The position numbers and the translations under genes are program-made. A DNA stretch of 21,766 bases from DASZBX01 sp035943635 (GTDB lineage Bacteria > Actinomycetota > Actinomycetes > Streptomycetales > Catenulisporaceae): contig DASZBX010000003.1 of the NCBI GenBank assembly GCA_035943635.1, positions 1-21,766 of the forward strand, given 5' to 3'. Below the pieces are notes generated by a model, which was given only the letters and a program-made list of their open reading frames with translations, was not told the DNA's origin and did no database searches. Positions 1-7,144 of this stretch are shown piece by piece (position 1 is the stretch's first letter; every line of letters begins with the position of its first letter).

Positions 1-1
1 C

Positions 2-202
2 CTGGAGAACCAGGCCGCCCAGACCTACCTGTTCGCCGCCGGCAACGTCACCAGCGCCGGCGGCATCGCCACCGCCGCCAGCATCGCCCCGGTCGAAGCC
101 ATGCACGCCGCCATCCTCCAGTTCGTCCTCGGCGAATACCCGGTCCCGGACACCTTCCTCGGCACCGGCAAAGCCGCCAGCCCCACCCTGCTCACCGTCT
201 GA
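2..202 (+). CDS. Ferritin-like domain protein, C-terminal 66 residues (5' end outside window)
   Basis: The reading frame is open from the window edge to TGA at 200-202. The visible 66 residues read as the last helices of a Ferritin_2-type ferritin-like domain: an alanine-rich helix, then VEAMHA with Glu32 and His35 of the fragment in the E-x-x-H arrangement used as metal ligands by this fold, then the usual FVLGEYPVPDTFLGT ending. Proteins of this type in actinomycetes are often exported; the signal peptide would lie outside the window. A strong hairpin follows at 242-272, and a cupredoxin lipoprotein gene comes next on the same strand. The pairing suggests a shared envelope metal or redox role, but this is inference. 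Family assignment is moderately secure; substrate and activity are unknown. Confidence 0.7.
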   Translation: MENQAAQTYLFAAGNVTSAGGIATAASIAPVEAMHAAILQFVLGEYPVPDTFLGTGKAASPTLLTV

Positions 203-241
203 CACCGACGACTGACGCACACCTAGGAGACACCTTGCCGG

Positions 242-272
242 AGTGGGCGGGCCGAATTGCGGCCCGCCCACT
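242..272 (+). terminator. Perfect 13-bp hairpin after ferritin-like gene
   Basis: Arms 242-254 and 260-272 are exact reverse complements (AGTGGGCGGGCCG on the left) around the 5-nt loop AATTG. No U-tract follows, as is common for GC-rich actinomycete terminators. It lies 40 nt after the ferritin-like stop and 70 nt before the cupredoxin start, so it may end or attenuate transcription between the two. Confidence 0.6.
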
Positions 273-341
273 GCGCATGCTCCCCACCAAATCCCGCTCG
301 ACCCGACCCGACCCCACCCCCTCTGAACGGAGCCGGTAACC

Positions 342-731
342 ATGCGCCGCCGCACTGTCGTATCGGTCAGCACCGCCCTGCTGCTGGCCGGTTGTTCCTC
401 CAGTTCCACCGCCGCACCCGCGAGCAGCAACCCGGCGGCGTCTGCGCCCGCGTCGGCGGCCTCGGTCGCCCCGGCCGCGGCGGACACGATCGTGATCAAG
501 AACTTCGCGTTCGCGCCGGCGAGCCTGACCGTGGCCCCGGGCGCCAAGGTGACCGTCACGAACGACGACACCGTCGCCCACACCGTCACCGCGACCGGCT
601 CCAAAGCCTTCGACACCGGAGATATCGGCGGCGGCAAGACCGTCACCTTCACCGCCCCGAGCGCCGACGGTTCGTACGCTTACATCTGCTCGATTCACCA
701 GTACATGCAGGGGACTTTGATCGTCAAGTAG
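342..731 (+). CDS. Cupredoxin-domain lipoprotein (plastocyanin/azurin-like)
   Basis: This 129-residue secreted, probably lipid-anchored blue-copper-type protein starts at ATG 342, supported by GGAG at 329-332. Residues 1-18 form a lipoprotein signal (MRRR, hydrophobic stretch, lipobox LAGC with Cys18). Residues 19-47 are an Ala/Ser/Pro linker. The cupredoxin beta-sandwich covers about 48-129. The type 1 copper ligands are all visible: His80 in VAHTV, then Cys116, His119 and Met122 in the CSIHQYM motif. It probably carries electrons or copper at the outer membrane face. Its upstream neighbour is a ferritin-like protein on the same strand, a plausible functional partner. The fold and metal site are well supported; the redox partner is unknown. 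Confidence 0.9.
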   Translation: MRRRTVVSVSTALLLAGCSSSSTAAPASSNPAASAPASAASVAPAAADTIVIKNFAFAPASLTVAPGAKVTVTNDDTVAHTVTATGSKAFDTGDIGGGKTVTFTAPSADGSYAYICSIHQYMQGTLIVK

Positions 732-758
732 GGCCCTGAGTTAAAGCTCTAGGAGCCC
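731..758. terminator. Bidirectional hairpin between convergent genes
   Basis: The cupredoxin stop (TAG, 729-731) and the stop of the minus-strand gene (749-751) lie 17 nt apart. The sequence 731-758 folds into GGGC/GCCC, CCT/AGG and GAG/CTC stem segments with single-base bulges and a small A/T-containing loop (read on the minus strand). It can fold on either strand and so may terminate both convergent transcripts. The bulges make this less certain than the perfect hairpins elsewhere. Confidence 0.4.
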
Positions 759-2098
759 GTGCGGGACGACGCGCGCCGCCACAGGTCAGGGTCCTGAGTA
801 CCGGCGAGCTGCCAGAGCGTGGTGCGGCCGGTGTCGCGCAGTACGACCCCGGCGGCGCACAGCAGGTCGCGCACCCGGTCGGCCAGGTCGTACGCGCCCT
901 GCTCGCGGAACGTCGCACGCAGGTCGACCAGCGGGCCGGCCAGGGTCTGCAGGGTGCGTTCGGGCTCGATCAGACCACGGGCGGCCGGTTCGGCCAGCCG
1001 CTGGATCAGCTCGCGCAGGGTGTCGCGGGCCCAGTCCGTGCCCTGGTCCTCCTCGGTGTCCATCGCCCAGGCCGCGATCGTGGACTCCAGGCCGAGCACC
1101 GCCTCGACCATGGCGTCCGCGTCGGCGGCCAGTTCCGCCGCGGCGAAGGCCTGCCGGGCGTCGGCGACGGCTTGCTGGAGCGGGACCGGGCCCGTCGCCC
1201 GGTCCGCGGGGGAGGTCGGGCCCGGAATCGTCGCTGCCGAAGTCACCGTCGCCGCGTCGGCCGAATGAGCACCCTGTTTTGCGGTGCCGTGCACCAGATC
1301 CTGAAGGTGCGCCAGCGGGAACACGGAACCGGACGGCAGGACGGTGCTCGCATCGCCGCGGCGGACCGTCACCGCGCCGCGCCCCCAGACCTGCACCTCG
1401 GACAGAGCCAGGTCGATGATGACCGACGTGTGCTCGTCGATCCCCAGGACCGCGCTGCCCTGCGGAAGCCGCTTCGCCAGGGCCGACAGGCGGGTCTCGC
1501 CGAGGTAGCAGAACCGGGTGTCGTACGTGCCGCCCTCGGCGTTGTCATAGTGCGGGATCACGGCGACCGGCAGGCCGAGCCCGCCGAGCAGGTCCAGTCC
1601 GTCCAGCCAGTGCGGGGGACGGCCGGCCTTGTAGATCTCGTAGACCGGCAGGGCCGCGAATCCGGCCGTGCACGCGGCGGCCGAGGCCAGCACCGTCACC
1701 CCGGCGCGGCGCCGCAGCCGCTCGGCCAGCGCCTCGCCCAGGTGCACCGCGGCCCAGCGGCCCAGGGCGTACGACGGGCTGCCCGGGCCGGTGAACACCC
1801 AGTCCGCGGCCCGGACCTGGTCGGCGGCACGACGGCAGCCGGGCCCGTCCGAGGGGTCCGGCTCCGCGGCGACCACGGTCGCGAGGCCGACGCTGCGCTG
1901 GAAGTACTCGCGGGCCCGCCGGGAGATGTCGACGGTGTTGACCTGGAACCCGTACGGCGTCTCCAGGATCACCGCGGACGGCGCGGGCCCGAGCCGGGCG
2001 GCCAGCCGCTGGTGCGCCGTGACCATGGTCGGACTGGTCTCGCCGGAACCCATCAACGCGAGCACTCCGCCGGATGCTTCGGACACTGTCACCACCAA
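749..2098 (-). CDS. Peptidase S51 / class I glutamine-amidotransferase-like protein fused to a CysS/YqeB-type C-terminal domain
   Basis: This is a 449-residue, probably cytosolic two-part protein. Residues about 10-270 resemble the S51/cyanophycinase-like fold: ALMGSGETSP at 14-23, VFTGPGSPSYALG at 101-113, a nucleophile-elbow-like ASAAACTAGF at 138-147, IPHYDN at 181-186 and GIDEHTS at 219-225. The usual elbow GTSAGA is altered to ASAAAC, so Ser139 or Cys143 could be the nucleophile, or the enzyme could be inactive. After an Ala/Pro linker (270-303), residues 305-432 are helical and end in the YDLADRVRDLL and WQL pattern typical of the cysteinyl-tRNA synthetase C-terminus. The frame begins with TTG (2096-2098) followed closely by several GTG codons; no clear ribosome-binding site decides among them. 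No substrate can be named. Confidence 0.7.
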   Translation of the reverse strand: MVVTVSEASGGVLALMGSGETSPTMVTAHQRLAARLGPAPSAVILETPYGFQVNTVDISRRAREYFQRSVGLATVVAAEPDPSDGPGCRRAADQVRAADWVFTGPGSPSYALGRWAAVHLGEALAERLRRRAGVTVLASAAACTAGFAALPVYEIYKAGRPPHWLDGLDLLGGLGLPVAVIPHYDNAEGGTYDTRFCYLGETRLSALAKRLPQGSAVLGIDEHTSVIIDLALSEVQVWGRGAVTVRRGDASTVLPSGSVFPLAHLQDLVHGTAKQGAHSADAATVTSAATIPGPTSPADRATGPVPLQQAVADARQAFAAAELAADADAMVEAVLGLESTIAAWAMDTEEDQGTDWARDTLRELIQRLAEPAARGLIEPERTLQTLAGPLVDLRATFREQGAYDLADRVRDLLCAAGVVLRDTGRTTLWQLAGTQDPDLWRRASSRTGS

Positions 2099-2298
2099 GG
2101 CTCGTCCGGGTGCTGCGATCGCGTTGGGAGTTCTACCCAGAACGGCCGCGCCCTACGCCGCGCGGACCATCGGCCGTCGTGCTTTGTCGGCGCCGCTCAC
2201 CGGCTTGGGTGCAGATAAGTCGTTGGTACGAGTAGTTCGCATTAGGATGCGGGGAGGCGCCGGGCCGCGGCGAACCGGGGACTTCCGAGGAGGACGGC

Positions 2299-2889
2299 GT
2301 GGTGCGCGAGGTGCTTGATACGCTGAGAAAGCCTGGTCAGGGCGTTGCAGAGGGCGACGGCAGTCCCAGCGCCGGTACGTCGTCCGTATGTATACCAGGC
2401 CCGGCCGGCCCGACCGGGCACTCCGGCGTGGTGATCGAGATCATGTACCTGCGGGTGGACGAGTCGGGCCGCTGGCACTACCGATGCGCCGCCGAGCAAC
2501 TGCCGATGCGTACCGATCCGGAGCGGGCTGCCCGACACCTGACAGGGCTCGATGATGCGGACGGATCGACCACAGCGGTGTTGCACTCGACCAGTTGGCG
2601 TTACGACCCGGCCGGGCACGTGGTCCTGACCTACGCGGTACTGCCCGACCCGGACCCGACGGCGCCGGTGAAATCCCTGCCCGGCTTGGCGATAGCGCGC
2701 GGCCACCATCACACCCGGCCCGCGCCGGCCGCGATCGGCCCCGAGAACGTCGCCGCGCACGCGATCCGGCACCTGGCCTGGCTGGCCGGCACCGACCCGG
2801 TCGTCGCGGCCGCGCTCGGCGAGGACGGGACGATTCGGCGCGCCCTCGCAGACGTCTGCCCCGACCCGGCCGGGCAGCTGTCGTCGTAG
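2299..2889 (+). CDS. Conserved-looking hypothetical protein, 196 aa
   Basis: I do not recognise this family. GTG 2299 is chosen because GAGGAGG (2287-2293) sits five bases upstream. The first 45 residues are low-complexity and poor in structure, so a shorter form starting at GTG 2428/2431 or ATG 2443 is possible. From about residue 47 the protein looks folded: MYLRVDESGRWHYRCAAEQL, then a beta-rich core (TAVLHSTSWRYDPAGHVVLTYAVL) and a histidine cluster GHHHTRP at about 135-141, ending in helices (NVAAHAIRHLAWLAG). No signal peptide or membrane segment is seen. The gene is divergent from the S51-type gene and convergent with the sigma-factor gene, with 32 nt between stops. G/C third-position use is normal for the region, supporting real coding. 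Confidence 0.7.
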   Translation: MVREVLDTLRKPGQGVAEGDGSPSAGTSSVCIPGPAGPTGHSGVVIEIMYLRVDESGRWHYRCAAEQLPMRTDPERAARHLTGLDDADGSTTAVLHSTSWRYDPAGHVVLTYAVLPDPDPTAPVKSLPGLAIARGHHHTRPAPAAIGPENVAAHAIRHLAWLAGTDPVVAAALGEDGTIRRALADVCPDPAGQLSS

Positions 2890-2921
2890 CGGGAGACACA
2901 GGGCTTTGCGACCTTGCGACC

Positions 2922-4070
2922 TCACGCGGTCAGCAGCCTCGGCCCGGGAATCGGCGGTGGCTGCGGGGCCGCAGGCTCGGCGCAGGACGTGCGCGGGCCC
3001 GGTTGGCCGTTCTGAATATTCTGCGCATCGCGGGCAATCGGACTCGGGCTGGGGCCCTGGCTCGGACTCGGATTCGAATATGAGCCGGTGCTTCGGCTGG
3101 AGATCGACCCGGTCGCGACACTCGGATCGGCGATGTGCAGCACGTTCACCGCCTGGGCGAGCAGACGGCAGACGTGCACCGGGGAGATGTTCATCTCGGC
3201 CCCTATCTGCGCGTCGGTCATCCCGCGCAGGTACCGCATCATCACGATCCGCTTGTTGCGCTCCGACAGGGGAGCGAGCAGGGTTTTGATCTGCTCGCTG
3301 CTCAGCGTGTCCGCGAAGCTCGGGGCCGCGTCGGCCTCGGCGGTCCGGCCGGTCGCGCCGGTCCGGCCGCCCGGCTCGGCGGCCTGGTCCGACTCCCGGC
3401 GGGCGAGGCCGGTCCGCGCGGCGGGGTAGCCCAGCGCGGTGTCGAGCGACTCGACCACCCGCTCGACGTCGACGCCCAGTGCCGCGGCCAGCTCGGAGAT
3501 GGTCGGGCTGCGGCCGAGCCGCCGGGCCAGCCGGTCGGCGGTGGCCGGCAGCGCGTCGGCCAGCTGCCGGGACCGGCGCGGCGGGTGCCCGGCCGCGGAT
3601 CCGGCCCGGCGCAGCGCCCGGACCTCGCGCAGGATCAGCGGGGTGGCGAAGGCGAGGAAATCGAGGCCTGACTCGGGGTCGTATGCGTCGACCGCGGCGG
3701 CCAGGCCGGCCCGGGCGGCCGCGAAGGCGGCGTCGTCCGGCTTGTCCGGTGCACTGTAGAGGCCTGCGATATGCCGCGCGTACCGCGTGTGGTCCAGGAC
3801 GAGGCGCTCGCGCAGCCGGGCCCGCCGGACGTCGCCCGGCCCGAACGCGCGCAACTCGGCGAAGGCGAGCAAGGTCTGCGAGCTCTGATTCTCCGGCGGC
3901 CGGAGCGGGGCCGGGCGCGGGCCGGCGGCGGCCTCGGCGCCGGTCGGCTCGGCGGCGTACCGCGGGCCGGACACCTCGCCGTCGGCCTCCCGCCGGCCGC
4001 GCCTGCGGCTGCTCAACGCGGTCAGCGCCACGACAGCGGCCAGAGCCACGAGGATGAACACAAATGTCAA
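2922..4070 (-). CDS. Sigma-70-family (SigB/SigF-like) sigma factor with N-terminal transmembrane helix
   Basis: This is a 382-residue protein. Start TTG at 4070 is preceded by GGGAG (4077-4081) at good spacing. Residues 2-19 are an uninterrupted hydrophobic helix followed by SRRRGRR, predicting a cytoplasm-facing single-pass anchor. A disordered linker (20-65) leads to sigma region 2 (about 84-156: RERLVLDHTRYARHIAG, AAVDAYDPESGLDFLAFATPLILREVRAL), region 3 (about 165-215: LARRLGRSPTISELAAALGV) and region 4 (about 256-312: LSERNKRIVMMRYLRGMTDAQIGAEMNISPVHVCRLL, a clear helix-turn-helix). The layout matches group 3 SigB/F/G factors, but the core-binding part of region 2 is weak (DDAAFAAARAGLAAA where DDLVQVG-type sequence is usual), and the region 3-4 linker is long and charged. 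The tail (320-382) is Pro/Ser-rich. No anti-sigma gene adjoins. A membrane-held or degenerate sigma is inferred. Confidence 0.8.
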   Translation of the reverse strand: MTFVFILVALAAVVALTALSSRRRGRREADGEVSGPRYAAEPTGAEAAAGPRPAPLRPPENQSSQTLLAFAELRAFGPGDVRRARLRERLVLDHTRYARHIAGLYSAPDKPDDAAFAAARAGLAAAVDAYDPESGLDFLAFATPLILREVRALRRAGSAAGHPPRRSRQLADALPATADRLARRLGRSPTISELAAALGVDVERVVESLDTALGYPAARTGLARRESDQAAEPGGRTGATGRTAEADAAPSFADTLSSEQIKTLLAPLSERNKRIVMMRYLRGMTDAQIGAEMNISPVHVCRLLAQAVNVLHIADPSVATGSISSRSTGSYSNPSPSQGPSPSPIARDAQNIQNGQPGPRTSCAEPAAPQPPPIPGPRLLTA

Positions 4071-4088
4071 GACAGGCTCCCGGCATAT

Positions 4089-4305
4089 CTAGACGAGTAA
4101 TTCCGAACTCTGGCGCCTAAGGTGAGGTGCTGGGTGGTGCGGTGATCTGGTGGGTGGGTGTGCACGGCGAAACACCTCAGCGGTGGTGGCTGGGCGTGCG
4201 CCGCGGCCGCCCGGATACTCTGTCGTCTGTGGCTGGTCGCGGCGTGCGGCCAGGCGCCGCCGATCAGGCGTTTCGCCGCGCCAGAGTTCGGAATTACTCG
4301 TCTAG
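4089..4305. repeat. 217-bp fold-back element with perfect 28-bp inverted termini (MITE-like or structured RNA)
   Basis: The arms 4089-4116 and 4278-4305 are exact reverse complements over 28 bp, outer ends CTAG and inner ends GCGC, containing GAGTAATTCCGAACTC. Directly inside the right arm, 4238-4277 pairs imperfectly with 4166-4205 over about 40 bp (starting GGCGAAAC and ending GTTTCGCC), continuing with weaker pairing to a loop near 4215-4228. Most imperfect pairs are G-T type readable as G-U in a plus-strand RNA. The left half has an unpaired G-rich insert (4117-4165). CTAG at each end could be a target duplication of the YTAR kind made by some IS5-family elements, leaving 24-bp terminal repeats. 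No transposase reading frame fits inside. It lies 18 nt upstream of the sigma-factor start codon. Confidence 0.75.
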
Positions 4306-4811
4306 GGCCGGTGCGCGAATCGCGTCGGCGGGGCACCGCCGGAGTCCGGGACGGCACTACGACCTTAGCCCGGTCGCGCACCAGGGTGAAGCCCCCGGGA
4401 GTGTGCACTCGGCGGGCGCACGGCGGACTCGGGTCTGCTCCGGTGGACTTGGGGGCCGGGCGGGCTCTCAGCGGGCGCCCGGCCGCGCGGTCCGGCGCCG
4501 GGGCGCCGTTTCTCAGCGTTCGATGGATGGTGAGCTCTGTCATATCGCGGTGCATATGCTGAGCCGTAGATGAGCTGAGCGGGGTCTCGGCGGCGGCGCT
4601 GGGGAGCACGGAGGGCGTGGCGTCGGCCGAGCCGGCGGCGTTCCGTCGCGGCGCCGCGGTGATCCTTGATCATCGTCTGCTGCGAAAGTCCTGGAGTCTT
4701 TTCACTCCTTTGGGAGTGACGTGTCTCGATGTGAGTCGTTTGGTCATGGTGACGAGGGGCACACGGAGGGCATGGACGGCCGTGGCCGAGCAGCGGTGGA
4801 GACGAGGAACG
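4306..4811. other. Gene-free interval between fold-back element and small helical gene
   Basis: About 500 bp with no convincing coding sequence. Open frames here have no recognisable domain, poor starts, and are shadows of GC-rich sequence. It must contain, or lie close to, the promoters of the divergent sigma-factor (minus) and 102-aa (plus) genes, but I could not place a confident -35/-10 pair. The only structured piece I found is the short repeat/hairpin cluster at 4693-4719. Confidence 0.5.
4693..4719 (+). promoter_or_regulatory. Mutually exclusive mini-hairpins (GGAGT/ACTCC/GGAGT)
   Basis: GGAGT (4693-4697) can pair with ACTCC (4704-4708) across a 6-nt loop. The same ACTCC, extended to TCACTCC (4702-4708), can instead pair with GGAGTGA (4713-4719) across a TTTG loop. 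The sequence lies about 93 nt upstream of the 102-aa gene. It could be a small leader switch or a protein-binding direct repeat; the arms are short enough for chance. Confidence 0.25.
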
Positions 4812-5120
4812 ATGAACGACGAGGACGTGGTCCGCGCAGCCGATCAGATCGTGCGCTCGGCCTGGGTGGACGAGATGCTGCGCTGCCGGAACCTCATGCG
4901 CGAGGCCGTGCAGAGCGCCTACGACTATCAGAGTGCTGCCCAGCGCTTCCTCAAGGCGGCGCTGCGGGAGGGCAGCTCGTCGGCGATCGCCTCGGCCTGG
5001 CAGGCCGTGGACGACGCGGCGCAGACCGTTCGGCGCAACCGGGCGGCCGCCGAGCGGCTGCTGCCGGTGATCGAGCAGGAGCTGGTGGCCTGCGCGGCGC
5101 AGCTGGAGCCAGATCACTGA
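4812..5120 (+). CDS. Small all-helical hypothetical protein, 102 aa
   Basis: I do not recognise a named family. ATG 4812 is preferred because GAGGA (4804-4808) and GGAG (4798-4801) precede it and the sequence upstream in the same frame is not protein-like. The 102 residues have no signal peptide or membrane helix and are almost entirely helical: three long amphipathic segments (about 3-33, 34-53 and 57-98), rich in Ala, Arg, Gln and Glu, with two Cys (25 and 94). Helical bundles or coiled-coil partners have this look. The next gene downstream on the same strand encodes a GAF-ANTAR regulator, about 150 nt away behind a palindrome, so the two may be neighbours without being a tight operon. Confidence 0.6.
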   Translation: MNDEDVVRAADQIVRSAWVDEMLRCRNLMREAVQSAYDYQSAAQRFLKAALREGSSSAIASAWQAVDDAAQTVRRNRAAAERLLPVIEQELVACAAQLEPDH

Positions 5121-5122
5121 GC

Positions 5123-5142
5123 GCGGCCACGGCCGTGGCCGC
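5123..5142 (+). terminator. 20-bp perfect palindrome right after the small gene
   Basis: GCGGCCACGG followed directly by its reverse complement, two bases after the stop codon at 5118-5120. It can form a compact hairpin and probably ends the 102-aa gene transcript. With no spacer, the actual loop must open several central base pairs. A protein-binding palindrome is an alternative. Confidence 0.45.
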
Positions 5143-5272
5143 CCATTCGGCCGCACTGCTGCGTTCTGCGGCGGGAGGTGTGGTCGGTGGGCCGGTGCCG
5201 ATGGCTGACGTCGGCCGAGGCGCCGATTCCCGAATCCCATGAATTCGTCCGCCGCAGCATTAGCATGGATCC

Positions 5273-6109
5273 ATGAGCGCCACCCGGGAGGAACAGCTCG
5301 CCGCAGCCTTCGTCGGGGCTGCTGACACGCTCGGTGACGACTTCGACCTAGCTCAGTTCCTGGCCGACCTCGCCGAGCGGTGCGTTCGCCTGCTGGCCGT
5401 GGACGCGGCCGGGCTGCTGCTCGCGGACGGACAGGACCGGCTGCACGCCGAGGCCACGGCCGAGGCTGTCACCGAATCCGACACCGGATCCGACACCACC
5501 GCGCCCACTCTCGCCGCCACCCACCTCGCGGCGCTGTTCGAACTCGACGCGGAGTCCGGCCCGTCCGCGCACGCCTTCGCCACCGCCGCCGCGCTCGCCG
5601 ACCTCGACCTGAGCTCGGCCGACACTCCGTGGCCGCAGTTCGCTCTGGCCGCCACGGCCACCGGCTTCACCGAGTCGCACGCCCTGCCGCTGCGGTTGCG
5701 CGGCACGGTCATCGGCGTGCTGAGCCTGCTGTGCGTACAACCCGGCGGCCTGAGCGCCGCCGACGCGGGCCTGGCCCAAGGCTTCGCCGACGTCGCCACC
5801 ATCGGGATCCTCGCCCGGCGCGGCCTGCACAGGGCCGAGGTGCTCACCGCCCAACTGCAGAACGCGCTGACCAGCCGGGTGATCATCGAGCAGGCCAAGG
5901 GCATGCTGGCCGAACGACTGCGGGTCCGGATCGACCAGGCCTACGAACTGATGCGCGGCCACGCCCGCTCGCACAACCAGCCGGTTGCGCAGATCGCCCG
6001 CGAGGTGACCGAGGGCTCCGAAGCCGCGATCGAACTCCTGCGCGGCCGGGTGCAGGGCCTTCGCCCGGATCAGGTTACCCAAGGCGCGCCCGGCGTCGGC
6101 AGGCCGTGA
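5273..6109 (+). CDS. GAF and ANTAR domain-containing regulator
   Basis: This is a 278-residue cytosolic regulator. Residues about 24-183 form a GAF domain (AERCVRLLAVDAAGLLLAD; LPLRLRGTVIGVLSLLCVQPGGLSAADAGLAQGFADVATIGI), a likely ligand or redox sensor. Residues about 192-248 form the three-helix ANTAR RNA-binding domain with its hallmark IIEQAKGMLAERLRV and a second basic helix region. ANTAR proteins generally act as transcription antiterminators by binding paired hexaloop hairpins in leader RNA. Start ATG 5273 has no good Shine-Dalgarno, but TAGCAT at 5261-5266 is a plausible -10 box seven bases upstream, so the mRNA may be leaderless. It is convergent with the methyltransferase gene, 53 nt between stops. 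Family assignment is secure; RNA targets are not known. Confidence 0.9.
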   Translation: MSATREEQLAAAFVGAADTLGDDFDLAQFLADLAERCVRLLAVDAAGLLLADGQDRLHAEATAEAVTESDTGSDTTAPTLAATHLAALFELDAESGPSAHAFATAAALADLDLSSADTPWPQFALAATATGFTESHALPLRLRGTVIGVLSLLCVQPGGLSAADAGLAQGFADVATIGILARRGLHRAEVLTAQLQNALTSRVIIEQAKGMLAERLRVRIDQAYELMRGHARSHNQPVAQIAREVTEGSEAAIELLRGRVQGLRPDQVTQGAPGVGRP

Positions 6110-6162
6110 GCCGAAGGTGCGCCCTCGCCGGGTGAGATGCCAACCGTCGGGCGGGCCCGCGC

Positions 6163-6912
<750 letters not shown>

Positions 6913-6990
6913 CGGTCGGGCTCCCTCGTGTGCGCCGGGGTACGGCTGCCGTCGTGCTCGTCCCCAGGTTCGCCGCGCGGCGGCGATCGG

Positions 6991-7017
6991 GGCAAGGCCT
7001 CTTGCCGGAACGGCAAG
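6991..7017. promoter_or_regulatory. Overlapping GGCAAG/CTTGCC inverted repeats in divergent intergenic region
   Basis: GGCAAG (6991-6996), CTTGCC (7001-7006) and GGCAAG (7012-7017) form two overlapping dyads; the second extends to CTTGCCG-GAA-CGGCAAG. They lie between the divergent methyltransferase and LacI-family genes. The half-site resembles the TGCAAG/CTTGCA dyad nearer lacI, so it may be a regulator site. Confidence 0.35.
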
Positions 7018-7095
7018 CCGGACCGCCGCGGGGATTGACGCCCGCGAACTGGGCCGACGCCGGCCGCCCCGACGTGCCCCGGTGCCGCGTCGTGA

Positions 7096-7125
7096 CTTTG
7101 CAAGGGAATGGCATTTCTTGCAGAG
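7096..7125. promoter_or_regulatory. Candidate LacI-family operator in front of the regulator gene
   Basis: CTTTGCAAG (7096-7104) and CTTGCAGAG (7117-7125) are inverted copies matching at 8 of 9 positions with a 12-nt spacer, ending 20 nt before the regulator start codon. TATGGT at 7133-7138 is a possible -10, which would put the transcript start at or next to ATG 7145. Autoregulation is typical of the family; the site itself is inferred. Confidence 0.4.
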
Positions 7126-7144
7126 CACCCTGTATGGTGGTCCC

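Noticed and set aside
235..339. Short TTG-started frame with an upstream AGGAG-like sequence ending just before the cupredoxin start
   Set aside because: It runs through the perfect terminator hairpin and gives an Arg/Pro-rich 34-residue product with no protein character.
2906..2921. Tandem TTGCGACC TTGCGACC
   Set aside because: Two 8-bp copies between convergent stops without other structure; not enough for a functional claim.
4065..4070. TTGACA at the sigma start as a -35 box
   Set aside because: It is the start codon region, and no -10 hexamer follows at suitable spacing.
2242..4086. 614-aa minus-strand frame overlapping the sigma gene and the 196-aa gene
   Set aside because: Arg/Gly/Pro-rich shadow frame; the overlapping frames contain recognisable sigma domains and a well-started plus-strand gene.
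4086..4091. TAGATA (minus strand) at the junction of the fold-back element and flank as a hybrid -10 for the sigma gene
   Set aside because: No -35 at 16-18 nt, and the implied start would fall inside the Shine-Dalgarno.
4127..4573. 148-aa plus-strand frame over the right part of the fold-back element
   Set aside because: No domain, low-complexity Arg/Gly composition, no ribosome-binding site, and it crosses an inverted-repeat structure.
4658..4674. Sequence shared with the GH87b upstream dyad (GATCAAGGAT plus GATCACC, opposite strand)
   Set aside because: Only about ten contiguous bases agree and the spacing differs; chance is sufficient.
4693..4708. ANTAR target (paired hexaloop) near the GAF-ANTAR gene
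   Set aside because: The 6-nt loop CTTTTC lacks the conserved A at position 1 and G at position 4, and the second loop has only four bases.
4365..5240. 291-aa minus-strand frame
   Set aside because: Antisense to the 102-aa gene, with composition typical of GC-rich shadows.
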